From Aspidiotus rigidus (taxonomy: Eukaryota > Arthropoda > Insecta > Hemiptera > Diaspididae): 64,000 bases of DNA. The number at the start of each line of letters is the position of its first letter. Position 1 is the stretch's first letter. The stretch is taken from positions 2,108,001 through 2,172,000 of the forward strand of contig JAVHKY010000038.1 in NCBI GenBank assembly GCA_035079385.1. The letters run 5' to 3'. Both the position numbers and the translations under genes were made by a program. Below are positions 39,115 to 50,639 of the stretch, piece by piece. The notes under the pieces are model-generated. The model ran no database searches. It was not told the origin of the DNA and worked only from the letters and a program-made list of their open reading frames with translations.

Positions 39115-39600
39115 AGTCCCCTAGAGCCTGAAGTTTTTCCAAGTCCTGAAAATCATGACGTGACAACTTGGACGCCCTGCAATTTCAAGGAAACCGTCGT
39201 CTTTCCAAGTCCCCCTCCTATCATATATAGCTCGCAGGTAGGAATTTTTCCAAGTCGCCTTCCTATCATATGTGGCTAGAGGGTCGAAATTTAAACAGGG
39301 AACCTGTTTTTTGAGAAATTTGCCGTGCGCCGTCTAGCAAAAAACTTGGAAAATTTCGACTCCTGAGCTATATATGATAGGAGAAATTTCGACTCTCGAG
39401 CTACTCAGAGGTAGGAATTTTTCCAAGTCCCCTTCCTATCATATATGGCTAGAGGGTCGGAATTTTTCCAAGCCCCCCCCCCCATCTTATTATATATATC
39501 ATATATAGCTCGGAGGTCGGAAATCTTCTAATTTCCCCTCCTATTATATATAGCTCGCAGGTAGGAATTTTTCCAAGTCCCTCTCCCCTCTCCGTGACGT
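39115..39600. repeat. Dispersed degenerate repeat, cluster 2, with inverted copy
   Basis: The unit 'CCTATCATATATAGCTCGCA' plus 'GGTAGGAATTTTTCCAAGTC' recurs near 39,217, 39,260, 39,436, 39,490 and 39,540. One copy at about 39,355-39,405 is inverted. CTCCTATCATATATAGCTC (39,215-39,233) is perfectly complementary to 39,365-39,383, so RNA of the region could form a hairpin with a 131-nt loop. CAGGGAACCTGTTTT near 39,294 is shared with the cluster at 7.4 kb. No proteins or terminal repeats are evident. Confidence 0.7.
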
Positions 39601-39759
39601 CATCAACCTCGCTCGCGGACGAAAATTTCCTGGAAAAACCCCCAACAAAAGTGATAGGGGGTTGCCCGCTAATACTTGCTCTATTTGGTACTCCTCCATT
39701 ATTGATGAAAGTGAAATTTTACTCTTAATCTTGTGTCTACTTGTGTATGATTTTCTGTA

Positions 39760-39797
39760 ACTTACGTGTGTTTATTTCTTTGTTCACAGGTAAGACT
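39760..39797 (+). other. Candidate recursive splice site (ratchet point)
   Basis: A pyrimidine-rich stretch ending TTTCTTTGTTCACAG is followed directly by GTAAGACTC. It therefore makes a strong 3' splice site (AG at 39,788-39,789) fused to a strong 5' splice site (GTAAGA from 39,790) with no exon between. This is the form of the zero-length-exon ratchet points used in long Drosophila introns. It lies 17.9 kb from the exon 1 donor on the same strand. If the donor were skipped, splicing would add VRLDDHNL and a stop to the phase-0 exon 1 reading frame, so an alternative short 3' exon is the competing reading. Confidence 0.5.
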
Positions 39798-39799
39798 CG

Positions 39800-42030
39800 A
39801 TGACCACAATTTATAATTCGGACAATTAATATTTTGGACATTAGCCTATCGAAGAACTTCCCACCAATACTGGTAATTGTTTCGATTATCTATGTGAAAT
39901 TATTGAAAAATGGCGGTGCTAAAGAGAGAGAGAGACACGTGTTTCGAGAAAGATTTCTGACCTCTGGCCATTCAAAAGTATACTTTTTCGCACATGGTAG
40001 AATGTTAAGTACCCACAGCTATACGAGTACAATAAACACACGAGTATAATGCATAATATTATGTCACCATGCGATCTATCGTGTGTACCGATGGCCAGAT
40101 TGTTCTGTCGACCATCTGGCGATTAATAAACGCTTCATTTAAAAAAAAAAAAAAAACGTAATCGCGTGCGAAAATTACTCGTCGAAAATTTGATGGAATT
40201 TTTTGAGTATCGCCTTTTTTTTCACACGCGCGTACTCTTATGTTTGTACAGTAGTCTACGCGTCAAATTTCTGAAGAGAATAATGTTTTACACGTAAATG
40301 TCAATGTGTTCCGCGGCATCTGCGTAAATATTGAAATTACTATACATGAACGAAAAAAGAAAAAAAAATTAATCGTGATAGAACGGCAGAAGAGCGAGGT
40401 AATAGCCCTAGCACGTGGAGAAAATTGATTATTATGAACTCGTATAGAAGGACAAGAGAAAGAGAGAGAGTGAGGGGTGCAGAATATGACAAGTGAAATT
40501 GTACATGTCACCCTAATTCGACCGCTGCTTGCTCTCTATGTGGTATAGAGCTTGACCAGACAATTTTCCCTTATTTGCGGTGCTGAATTTCGGTTTTACG
40601 TACGTATATAGTCGAAATCGTCTCACGAGTGGTGAAAATGTTTTTGAATTTGACGTTCTAAACGTTTCTAAAAGGAATCAATTCAACGAGGGTGACGTAT
40701 TCTTATTTTGTCTCGATGTCACTAGCATGGAGAGCTTTACGCATAATTAGGAAGAGAACGATATCGGGAAGTTATTAGCCGCGCCCCCTTCAGACGGGTA
40801 TACTCCCTCTAAATTTAAGTGCACCTATGTAAACTAATGGAGGAGCTTCTTTGTGGGTACATCATTTTCCAGTATTATAGTGTGGCGGGTATACTATTTC
40901 TCCTGATATTAATGGTATACGAAAATAGCATTGTATATAGTCTACGATTCCAACCCTCGCGTAAGATCGCTTATCCGTGCTGGCAGGATAATGATGATGA
41001 TGATGTTTGCGTTATTTGGTGTGGTCGTTTCAAAAACATTCGTCCGATTTTCAATAAATTAATTGCCACTGTGCGGTTTATTCCCACATCAGCTTTGGCG
41101 ATGACGAATGATGATGGGGTCGTCGTTTGTCGTCGTCGTTGTTCCATTACTATGTATACGTACGCCAGCAGATACATAAATAAACATTCCGGTGTCAATT
41201 TGGATGAAACAAATCCGTCCGATTGGCTTCGAGCGCTAATACAGGATGGTGGAAAAAAAGTAATAACAATAACAATAAACAAGAACGAAAACCATCATAT
41301 ACGAATCGAAACGATATATTCGAGTATAATGATTCGCGTGAAAAAATAATCCTCGATATTATAGATAGGGAAGTTTAATTAGAAAAATAACGAAACTTAA
41401 CAAGCTGTTAGCACGCAGACTATTTTATGATAACGAGTATACCACTCGTGACCCATCAAGTTCACCGACACGAAAATACTATCGGTATTGTTTTTTTAGC
41501 GCACACACACTTACATCGTTTCGAATCAATCATTTATTATACTTTTTTCGAGTATTACTATCCAACGCTTAATATCGATATCATCATTTTGATCCAATCG
41601 CCGAGTTTCCACAGTAATGATGATGGAAAAGCAACAAAATAGTATTGAAATTTTGAAAAAAAAAAAAAAAATGTAATCCTCGATAATGCGGATGATGAAA
41701 TCTCCTCTTTTCGAACCCCACTGTGATCCCTTGTTACTGTTTTTTTTTTTTTTTCGATTTTTCTCGACTCCGAGAACTCATTTACTTTGGTCTGAAATTT
41801 AGAGTCTCAATGAGTAAAAGCCGGATTTCCCGGATCATTTTGCTAAGGGCGAAAAGCTTGAAAAGTAGATGGAAGTTTGTTTTAGGGGTAAGAGAGTCTG
41901 TGACGCCGAAAAATACCGAAAGGGGGTTCGAAACGAAAGTCAAATTGAAGTTCGTTTTTTTTTTTGGGGGGGGGAGTGGGGGCGGTACAAACTTTACAAA
42001 TATAAAAACAAAGAATTGAGTCCACAGGAG
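39800..42030. other. Intronic DNA, no gene seen
   Basis: CpG-containing AT-rich DNA with A/T homopolymers (40,140; 41,658; 41,740) and a G-run at about 41,956. A 176-codon frame at 40,819-41,349 has no recognisable domain and looks like chance in a stop-poor stretch. Confidence 0.5.
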
Positions 42031-42039
42031 ATTAGGGTA

Positions 42040-42760
42040 AACATCATTTTTCTTCTCCTTGATGCTTTCTCTTCTTAGAGGTTGGCCATCTATACCGCAA
42101 TTCGGATTTTTGAAACGTTTTCATCTAGATTACTGAGCGATGACCACCCGAGAAATTCTGGCAGGTCCTTGAGCCACGAATCTAGTCTCCTTTCCGCAGC
42201 TTTTTGTCGGCAATTTTGCCCTCTATGATGATGATGCGTAGTAGTTCGTATTTCTTGGTACTCTAATTTTCTGCTAGATAGTATTTCAGAATTTTTTTCA
42301 TCACTTCTAATACCCTCACATTGCTGATTTACTGCACTCACGAGATACAGGAGTATTCTTCGATAGAAATACATCTCTAGTGCTTCCAGACCCCACAGCG
42401 ACATCACATACGAACGAAGCATTCTCAGCCGAAGATCAAGCCTGAGCTCGGATCTTCTGGATGAGTTTCCCACATCAAGGAAGGCATTTCTCGACTGTTC
42501 GATCATTGAGCGAATTTCCTGTCTGCCGTCTCATGTCTCGATTAAGATTCCAATACTTCGTTGTGGACTTTTAATATCGACTCGACGTGTTTTCTAGAGA
42601 ATACCATCGTTTTAATTTTTCACACATTTAGTGATAGGCCAAATTCTTCATTAACCTTGAGAGAAGTTGACCCGCTGTCCTCTCTTCTAACCTCTACGAA
42701 AGAAACTAGTGATCGATACCCGTTCTCCCCTAGGGATACTTGGGTATTCTCTGATCGAGT
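42040..42760 (-). mobile_element. Broken LINE (non-LTR retrotransposon) 3' region
   Basis: Read leftward, the element encodes 'VNEEFGLS' (about 42,655-42,630), a segment like 'KTMVFSRK', then 'RRQEIRSMIEQSRNAFLD' and 'LRLRMLRSYVMSL' (about 42,440-42,395). 'LEMYFYRRIL' follows, then 'AERRLDSWLKDLPEFLGWSS' and 'VSKIRIAV'. A stop and 'MANL' with a basic tail come after that (about 42,085). This is the ordered end of the reverse transcriptase palm plus C-terminal domain of insect non-LTR elements. The usual 'LLYGVEAWTL' stretch is deleted, the YADD catalytic segment just upstream is unrecognisable, and there are in-frame stops and a frame change. It is a dead copy, antisense to the presumed host gene. 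Confidence 0.8.
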
Positions 42761-43099
42761 TCGTGTTTACTTATTCCTAATTTTCCTTGTTTTTATGAGA
42801 AATGCTACACCTTGTTTCATCGTGTGGGTAAACACAGTTGGTAAAATAGCAGCAGTCATAGAAACTTTTCATCCTTCGATACAGTTTCAACGCGCATAAT
42901 TCAACCGAGTTCTTTCAGATTCCGCTCACGAAAAACCTATTTTCGATACTTTAACCCATATAAGATAGAACACGTATGCAACAATTCTCGCCTCCTTGTA
43001 TTCCATACATCTAGAAGAAGAAAAAAAAAAGAAAATTATTACCGTTTATATACGATAAGCGGTTCACGAATTATTCAATTTTTGGCACATGTACACGAG

Positions 43100-43700
43100 A
43101 AATAAGACGTATAATATAATTTTTTCCCCTCTATCCTTTCCCTCCACCCGGTACGTACGCGCAAATTGATTCTTATCAGCTCGCTACTTTTTCATTCTCG
43201 AAGGAGGTCTAATTTCTGTCTCGTTTAATCGATTTATTCGGTGCCTCGCTCAACATATGTGCCACACATAATGTAACCTACAAAGAAAGAAAGGAGAGAG
43301 AAAAAAAAACTCGACGTTTTGAGCGATCCGCAAAACAATACGGTGAACGAAACGATAGATGTAAATTCTGCGCAACAGAGAGCCTGGAGAGAGAGTGAAA
43401 GAGCGAGAGGAAAAAGGCTCGCAGAAAATACGGTAGCTCATCTCCGTACGTACGCGTTCGACGCACCGCTAGCGTACCGAACGTATTCCACACACACACT
43501 GTGTACGTGATGGTGACCTTGAACTTTACTTCGAACTACATAGGCGTCGTAAAAGGCGAAAGTGACACAGTAACCAAGCGACTATAGCGCGTATAGCGGT
43601 GCAGTATTTTTTAGGGGGCACCTTTGTCGCTCGCGTTCGTCAGTTTTGTGCACTCCGTAACTTTTGCTATCCGGCTGTAATAAAGGCAGTTCAAAGGCTG
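43100..43700. promoter_or_regulatory. GAGA- and CpG-rich block, possible regulatory region
   Basis: CpG is dense here, with cgtacgtacgcg-type strings and a GAGA-rich tract (about 43,370-43,412). An initiator-like TCAGTT at about 43,639 follows. The block could be an internal promoter or enhancer of the host gene. No coding exon with a donor is recognisable right after it, so the assignment rests on composition only. Confidence 0.25.
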
Positions 43701-44532
43701 CGTTTAACGTTAAAATATTAATAATCGTTTCTTATTCTCGCAACGTATAAAAAAAAGATTTATTCGAAAAAACCTCATGACGAACGAATGAGAAAGGTTT
43801 TTACGATTGTACATAAGTAGACGTGTATATATATTTTTTTTTCATACGCACACGCTGACAGCAAATGTCAAATAATTTTTTGCTGATCAGCTGTTCTTTC
43901 TCTTTCTCGTCGGCTATAAAGTCATGAATGATAATGATGGCTTGTTCTATGTAATGCTACGTTGCCAAATTATACTCGTCATCGTATCAATCTTCGCATG
44001 GCACGCCAAACTTTCGAAAAATTTTTTACGGTCGTGCTTTTGAACTTGCCGAAGACAAGCTTCTACAGACGTATAAGTTATCAACGTCGAAAATTTCTTT
44101 CATAAATTGTTTCAATAGCTCTTTCTTCTAAGAAATTAGAATATTTCCACTAACAACAGCTTTAGCCCCTCCCCTTGGGAAACACTTTCGAAGTTAGATC
44201 GAAATTCCTCAAACATTTTATTTGGTAGAATTCTTGCTGCCAATCCATATGAAATTTTTTAAATAAAAATTAAACGCACGTATTCCTTCTTGGCTGTTAC
44301 GAATTAGACTCTAACTTTATTAAATCCTTATCAAAAAATCAGAAGAACGCTGCCAATCGCGAGATCACATACTACATCTTAAAGCTAGCGTCAATTCGTG
44401 ACGTCCTCCTCACTTATAGGACACACTTGGGGGGAGCCGTTCTAAACATGATAACGAGTTGGGGAACGCCACTACGCGAAATCCTCTCGGCCCTTGGCAG
44501 ACTTCGTCAAACTTTAGCAGCCTTCAGTATAT

Positions 44533-44856
44533 CAGTGCTGCCATGTGTACGGATTTATCCGTATTTGTACGGATTTTTGGGCCCGGAAAAAAAAGTACGG
44601 ATTTTTGTTAAAATCTTGTACGGATTTTTTCAGTTTGAACGTTCCGGAGCCAAATTATATTACTCTGGAGCCGTTATACACGCTCGGAGCCGGCTCATTC
44701 CGTTCCGGAGTCATTTTATCCTGCTCCGGAGTCGGTTCATTATGTTCCGGAGCCGGTTAAAATCCGTATTTCATGAAAAAAATCCGTAAAAATCCGTATT
44801 TACGACAGGTGAAAAAAAATTATCCGAATTTTTAGAAATATCACATGGCAGCACTG
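44533..44856. mobile_element. 324-bp MITE with perfect 15-bp inverted ends
   Basis: CAGTGCTGCCATGTG (44,533-44,547) and its exact reverse complement (44,842-44,856) bound the element. Both sides are flanked by GTATAT (44,527-44,532 and 44,857-44,862), the likely target duplication of 6 bp. The interior holds repeats of TACGGATTT near both ends (direct on the left, inverted on the right) and six copies of a GTTCCGGAGCC-like 11-mer. There is no transposase frame, so it is non-autonomous. Intact ends and duplication suggest a fairly young insertion. The superfamily is not assigned. Confidence 0.85.
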
Positions 44857-44952
44857 GTATATTGATGGTATAAAAACCGAATGAATCGTTGTTACGTCAT
44901 CATCGGAAGTCTTTGAATTACACGCAATAACTCATCATTCTGTGTGCGGATA

Positions 44953-45116
44953 CAGGGGTGCCGTGAGCCCCCTAGTCCAATGAAGAAACCCCCCTCAAAT
45001 TTTAATTTCTTCTAGCTAAAAAAAAATATGAATTATGAGCCCCCCCCCCAAAAAAAAAAAAAAAAAAAGTGAGTAGGAAGAATCATCTTCATAAAAATGG
45101 CCTCACGGCACCCCTG
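44953..45116. mobile_element. Short inverted-repeat element (possible MITE)
   Basis: CAGGGGTGCCGTGAG (44,953-44,967) is matched by its exact reverse complement at 45,102-45,116, 164 bp overall. The CAGGGG start resembles hAT-type ends, but I see no 8-bp duplication in the flanks. The interior contains a C9-A-run (about 45,040-45,068). It has no coding capacity. It is either a decayed non-autonomous DNA transposon or an element remnant. Confidence 0.6.
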
Positions 45117-45119
45117 GGG

Positions 45120-48100
45120 GACCACCAAGCGTACAGAATCATCAGATCCTGCGCCGACCCTTGCTCCAAAATTGGCGCTTTTCATAGTCATTATGAAGGA
45201 AGACAATTTGTTTCTTGTCGATGAGAGATTCTGTCTCAAGTGTTGTTTAGGATATGAAACAGAGCTCTCAATTGGAATCGACTCCTAAATTGACATCTTT
45301 TGAATCGTGATCCTAGGTGTCAATGTTTCGAGTCTGAAGTGGAAGGAGGGGATGTTGTTTTATGCAGATTTACCTTGACAAGCTTTAGAGCCGCAGTTCC
45401 TCTAGTGATGGCATTTTGCAATAACCAAAACCCGTGAGGTCGTCAAAGGTCGGTAACTTCACTTGTGGAGTCTCCTGAGGACGCGAGGCTCATCTCGTCG
45501 AACTCTCGCGGTGGTTGGAATAGGCTAGTCAGGCTGCAGTGGACATACCGGCTGATTTAGGTGTTAGAGATCTGTCGCAAAGATCCGAATCCAAGGTTGG
45601 CTGCCTATACAATTGTGCTATGGCTGAACCTGTAGCCATTATAGTTTAGTATGAAGTGCCTGAAAACTGGATTTAGGGAGTGCGTCTCTACTAGTGGCTT
45701 CGAGGACAGAGAAAAACCGAATTCATGTTTGGAAATGACCTTGCTTGGTCCGTGTGGTTGGAATGACTATACAAATTTCTTTATTCTCGCGGTAAGTTTA
45801 TTAGGTCGCAATCCACACATATCGTTTGGACTTGGTAAGGAGGATGCTTTTGATATCCCTTAGACGGAATTAAGTTGAAAAATTCATCCAAGAAGTGCAC
45901 GTGCTATTTTTCAAGTCTTCAAAGAAGGTAGAATCGCTCCCTTTTCGATGTTCAAGAAAATTGTTAGACGAGAAAGTAGATGCGCCGTGTATAGCTCAAA
46001 TGACCGTGAAAGTTCAACAATACACTAAATTCACTGTGGAATTCTCAAATAGGGGGACAAATTAATCCGTATTTTTCCGCGAACGATCTTCAGTCGGATA
46101 TACCTCGTGCTTCAAGTCGAACTTTCTTCCATTTTCTGATGACGTTCTACTTGTCGAACGTACGCACCGCGAATTTCGACATTAATTCCGCATCGCAGTT
46201 CTTTACCCCGACAATCGCGTGTCATCATCCCTTAATACTTATACACTACAGTACGCGTACAACCTGTACACATCGTCGATGTCATTTATAACGACGACGA
46301 AAACAATTTCGAACATTCTAATTCCGCAAATAAACTCCGCGGCGTACTCGCTCATCCGAAATTATTTTATCATTTCGTTTACATACGTATATAGCGCGCA
46401 CATCGCTCGGGCACGCACCCATAAAACGGAGGAAAAGGTAATAAAAACCGGCAGCGGAGTCTGCCGAAAGCTGTTCCTATATATACAGTTATAAAAGTTA
46501 GGCGCACGGGGCACCCGCAAACAGTAGCGAGTATAAAACGAGAGTACAACAAAAGTAAACGAAGTCAATTGTCATAATATTATTTCTCTTTCCGGGGCTC
46601 GTTCGATAGTCAGCCGTCTCGCGCGTAAAGCTTTTACGAACTTTTGATATGCAGATGGTATTTAATGAGCTTTACGCGTCCGATGACGTACACACCTGGA
46701 TCGCGCAGTATACCTATAGCTATAAAAGTAGGAGTTTTCTGTCGGAACTTCTGGGATGTAGAGAAGTATTATACATTCACGATTCTCTCGGAATTATTAT
46801 TACCAGTACTGGTGTACTCGTGCACGTCTCTACATCGTATAGTGCACGCATTTTAAATACTAGCAGCGTGTATAGTTAATTCTTCACTTCTTTCCGCGTT
46901 CTGGTTGATTTATGAGCTCGCTGTATATTTGTATATATATATGTACATTTTTTATTCGTTTCCGTACACTACACTCGGGCCGTTATACATTAAGGCTTAT
47001 TTGTCGCACGAATTCATAAACATATTATACAGTAGTGTCAGCTCCCGAGGAAGAAGCACTGTATACAAAACTGTATGTATCCATAGAGCTATATATCGAT
47101 AACGTCGTGATCGTAAAAGGTCAGAATGATTTATAGAGCGCGCAGCCTACACGCAATAATCGCACATCGTAATGTCGTAAACAAATTGTATTATTTCACT
47201 AAAATATACCCGTATACGCCCTGTGCGACAGGGAGTGAAAACAAATCAAAAATAATAAATTTAAATAGCGCCATCGAGAGTTTTTAATGTCAACACGCGC
47301 ACGCTATACGTTATATTATTATGTTGTATCAGCATCATTTTTCGCCTTCACCTAATACAAAAAAAAGCTCATCCGCGAAGCCCATTAAATTACATTTTTC
47401 GATATAAATAATATACCTAATAAAAATCTAAAAAAAAAAAAAAAAGAGTGGACAAAGAGAAAAAACCCAACATTTACTGGAGCGAGTGGGTAAAAATATT
47501 CTCATAAAAAGTACGCGTGCGTTATCATTATATATTATAAGTAATAGCCTCGCCACCTCGGTCACCATCCTCTCTAACTGGAGCACTTTGTGTGCCCTCA
47601 AACAACCCCTCATGTCGTAAACATGTCACCGAAGTCACTTCTTCCAGTAAAAAATTGTTCCACAGAAAAAAAAAAGATGAACGAGCCGCAGATCGTGCCA
47701 ATACATTAAGAAAGGGGTTTCTGGACATGTGTAATCCATTACAAGGAATTTTTATGTTCCACGTTATACGCAGTGGAAATATCAATTCGTCGAGCTATCT
47801 TTTTCTAGGGCGAGAGCAAAGGTATAATGAAGAAATCGTCCCCGCGCAGAATCTTCAAGTACGCGACTGGAGAGCATTTTCGATGAAAAAGTTACCTCGA
47901 AAGAATCCCCGTGATAGTTGACGTCCCTTTTGGGCAGATCTCGAGTAGAAGTCATAAATTTCGAACAGAGTTTATCAAAGTTGTACAATCGGCTTATTCG
48001 AACATGTATAAAATATCACGCGTGAATGTTCGAGCTTCTTCCTCTTATCTAAATTGCTACTATGAGATAATGAGTACTGAAGAAAAAAAAAAGACAAAGA

Positions 48101-49680
48101 CATCTGGCAGACATTATTCGTATCGTGGAAAATGGAATTTTTTGCGATCGTTAAGAGTTTTTGCTATTTTTTTTTTTCCATAGACGTCTGTATATACAAT
48201 TGCCTAATATAGCTGACACATCGATTTTTCCTCGTCACTCGTGTCAGCTGAACAAATCGACGAAACTAACTCGGAAAAAAATGTATATCCGAGTATATTT
48301 TTATGGCAGTCGAGAATGAGGAAGAGTGGTAATTTTTTCTTCGAAGAATGTGGTCTTGAAAACCTGTTGCTTAAAATTTAAAGTACATAGATAGACGCAA
48401 GTATAGATATATAGGAAACTGGTATAAGAAGGTATGATATTCAAAATCGTTAGCATTCTCTTCTCTCGTTGCGAAGCGAAAATGTCTCAAATTTAAGCCG
48501 ATCATTGCCGTTTTAAGTCGAAAAAATTGGCAGAAAGATTTATAGGCGTAGCAATGGTGATTTTCTTTCCTAAATACCAATGTATAGATACCGAAAAAAG
48601 TTGACTGTAGAATTCCGAGAATGTCTTCAGAAAGCTAGATGACCTTCATAGTCGGTTCATCCATTCTTGTGTGAATTGGCCGAGAGAAAATGGTATAGAT
48701 TTTACGTGCACTAAAACTAAGTTGTTGAATCTCACACTTCCCTTCCCAAAAAAAGACTCTTATCAAACCAAAGTTGAAGAAAGTCAGTGACGATAAGGCC
48801 AGAAGAAATGGGCATTGGAAATTCTATAGTGTCTTCCCTTCTTCTTTCATATAAATTGAACAGATTTTTTCAAAAGTTTTGGAGTTAGATGTACCGGTTT
48901 TCAAATTCTCTGCGCTCTTATGTGCAGTTTCTAATCTTGTGGGAAAAACGTTACTTCAAAAAAATTCGAGATAGCTCGTGGTTTGTAATCTGACGTAGCC
49001 AGTTATCAATTGATAAGCCGTATAGTCCACGACAAAATTTCGTTGTATATCACTATTTTTTTTTTTCGCAGTCTGAATAAGCGTTGGTTGGGTTTCCCAA
49101 TCCACGCGAGCACTAATATAAGAACATTCGCAAGGTCTCGGATAGTTGTATAACCAGATTTTTATGCGGCGAGAATGACCGAACGACCGGTCGATAGAAA
49201 TACTGGTGTATTATACAATGGATAATATCATCAGCATCTTTTTCCCACGTTAAACGTGAAAGAGAAGGAAAGAAAGATTTATTACGATTAAAAATAACAG
49301 AGGAAAATTTCATCTCGAGCCAATTTTTGTCGTTAAAAACTTTGTCCGATGCAAGCGCGTTTCTTTGACACCCGTGACACACATAATGTACTTGATAAAC
49401 GCAATGAAACGTTTTCCGTTTTTCATGATATTTAAATCGAGTTTCGAAGAAAATGAATACATAATACACGTACGTTTCCGCGGAGAATAATTTCGAATAA
49501 TTACTCCGAAGATATAATCGTGATTTTCGTTCTATCTCTCATGAATTCATTTCTAGAACGCTATTGATGGAATTTACAATATCGGCGTTCTGAAAAGTTG
49601 ACTAATATTGGATGAGCTTATTGGTCGAAAAACTTTCTGTTTTGAAGTCTTGCTATAGGACTTATGGTAAGTCAGGATGA
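45120..49680. other. Intronic DNA, no gene seen
   Basis: 46.1-47.2 kb is notably CpG-rich with TATATATA-type strings. 45,400-45,660 is less AT-rich and may be an old transposon relic, but no frame in it can be tied to a protein family. No RNA gene is visible. Confidence 0.45.
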
Positions 49681-49689
49681 CTTCTCGAT

Positions 49690-50200
49690 CGCTAGAAAAA
49701 AGAAATACACCATCAAATTCTCGAACGAGCCGTCTCGCACTCTTTGTTTTCGTGAGCCTGCCTGGAAGATTCAGCAGATTTCGTCTCAATCTCAGAATTG
49801 AGTTGGAACTATAACACACGAAGTTCTTTCAGGGCTGTTATGGATACTCAGCATCGTTTCATGAATGCGGGCTAGCAGGCTAAGATTCAGAAGTACTTTT
49901 CGATGAAGGTTCTCTGGAGGGCCCGGGAGAAACGAGTCGACTGACTTCTTGCGTTGTTCATCGCTAAAAAAATGAAATACAATGTCAAAAGTCTTGAGCA
50001 AACTGTGCTAGATCCTTTCTAGACTCTGCTAAGGACATTCAGTAGATTTAGTGTATGATTCCAATTTCAAATTTTGAACTGCGCCGTATAACTGGTGAAG
50101 TTTTTTCAGGGCTGGTGGAGACCCAATATCGTGTCTCGTATGCGAGCTAACTGGCTAAGTTTAAGCAAGTATGGACTATAGTTTTTATTCTTTGATGACT
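49690..50200. repeat. Diverged tandem duplication of about 270 bp
   Basis: The series 'gctaaaaaaa-gaaataca', 'attcagtagattt', 'GAAGTTCTTTCAGGGCTG' and 'cgggCTAGC-GGCTAAG' occurs at about 49,692-49,880. It recurs in the same order at about 49,963-50,160 with many substitutions. It is a two-unit duplication with no coding content. Confidence 0.6.
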
Positions 50201-50320
50201 CGATGGATGTAGGAATAAATTTTTGTCGGGGGAGGACAAACGGAAAGTTTCAAAAATTTGTTGGTCGGTTTTTTATCAATTTGCAATCTGTTTTTTCATT
50301 CTAGCGTTAATTAGGTTTGT

Positions 50321-50636
50321 TTAATTATTTTCCTCCACTTGTTGACTCTTCCCGCAGCCTGGGCCCTTCATTGGAGATACCGCTACAAATTGACTTTGGC
50401 TACAATCTGTTCCTGCTCGTACCCATTCGTTGATAGTAGTTACATCGTTCGTTTGAAGGAAGAAGGCTAGAGTTTGAGTAAACTGAATAGCCATTGCAAA
50501 CCTCTCGTGACCAGGGTCCATTTGTAGGAAGGGCTCGTATGAAAATTCGAGGGGCCGAGCGTAGAAATGATCTTTTGTTTTATTAGGATTGTACTTTTGG
50601 CTAGGGAAGGCTCGTGGCACGTATAGGAAAACTCAG
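50321..50636 (-). CDS. Unclassified open frame of about 100 codons
   Basis: An open frame runs leftward to a TAA near 50,321. It has more third-position C and G than the surrounding DNA and an ordinary protein-like composition ('RPLEFSYEPFLQMDPGHERF', 'IQFTQTLAFFLQ'). I recognise no domain. The frame has no ATG before the MDPGH stretch (residue 34 from the first non-ATG start) and no clear splice acceptor at its 5' edge. It may be a terminal exon, an ORF from an unknown transposon or chance. It lies on the strand opposite to the exon at 21.7 kb. Confidence 0.2.
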
Positions 50637-50639
50637 TCC

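Noticed and set aside
40819..41349. 176-codon plus-strand open frame
   Set aside because: Composition follows the local DNA, no domain, no flanking splice sites.
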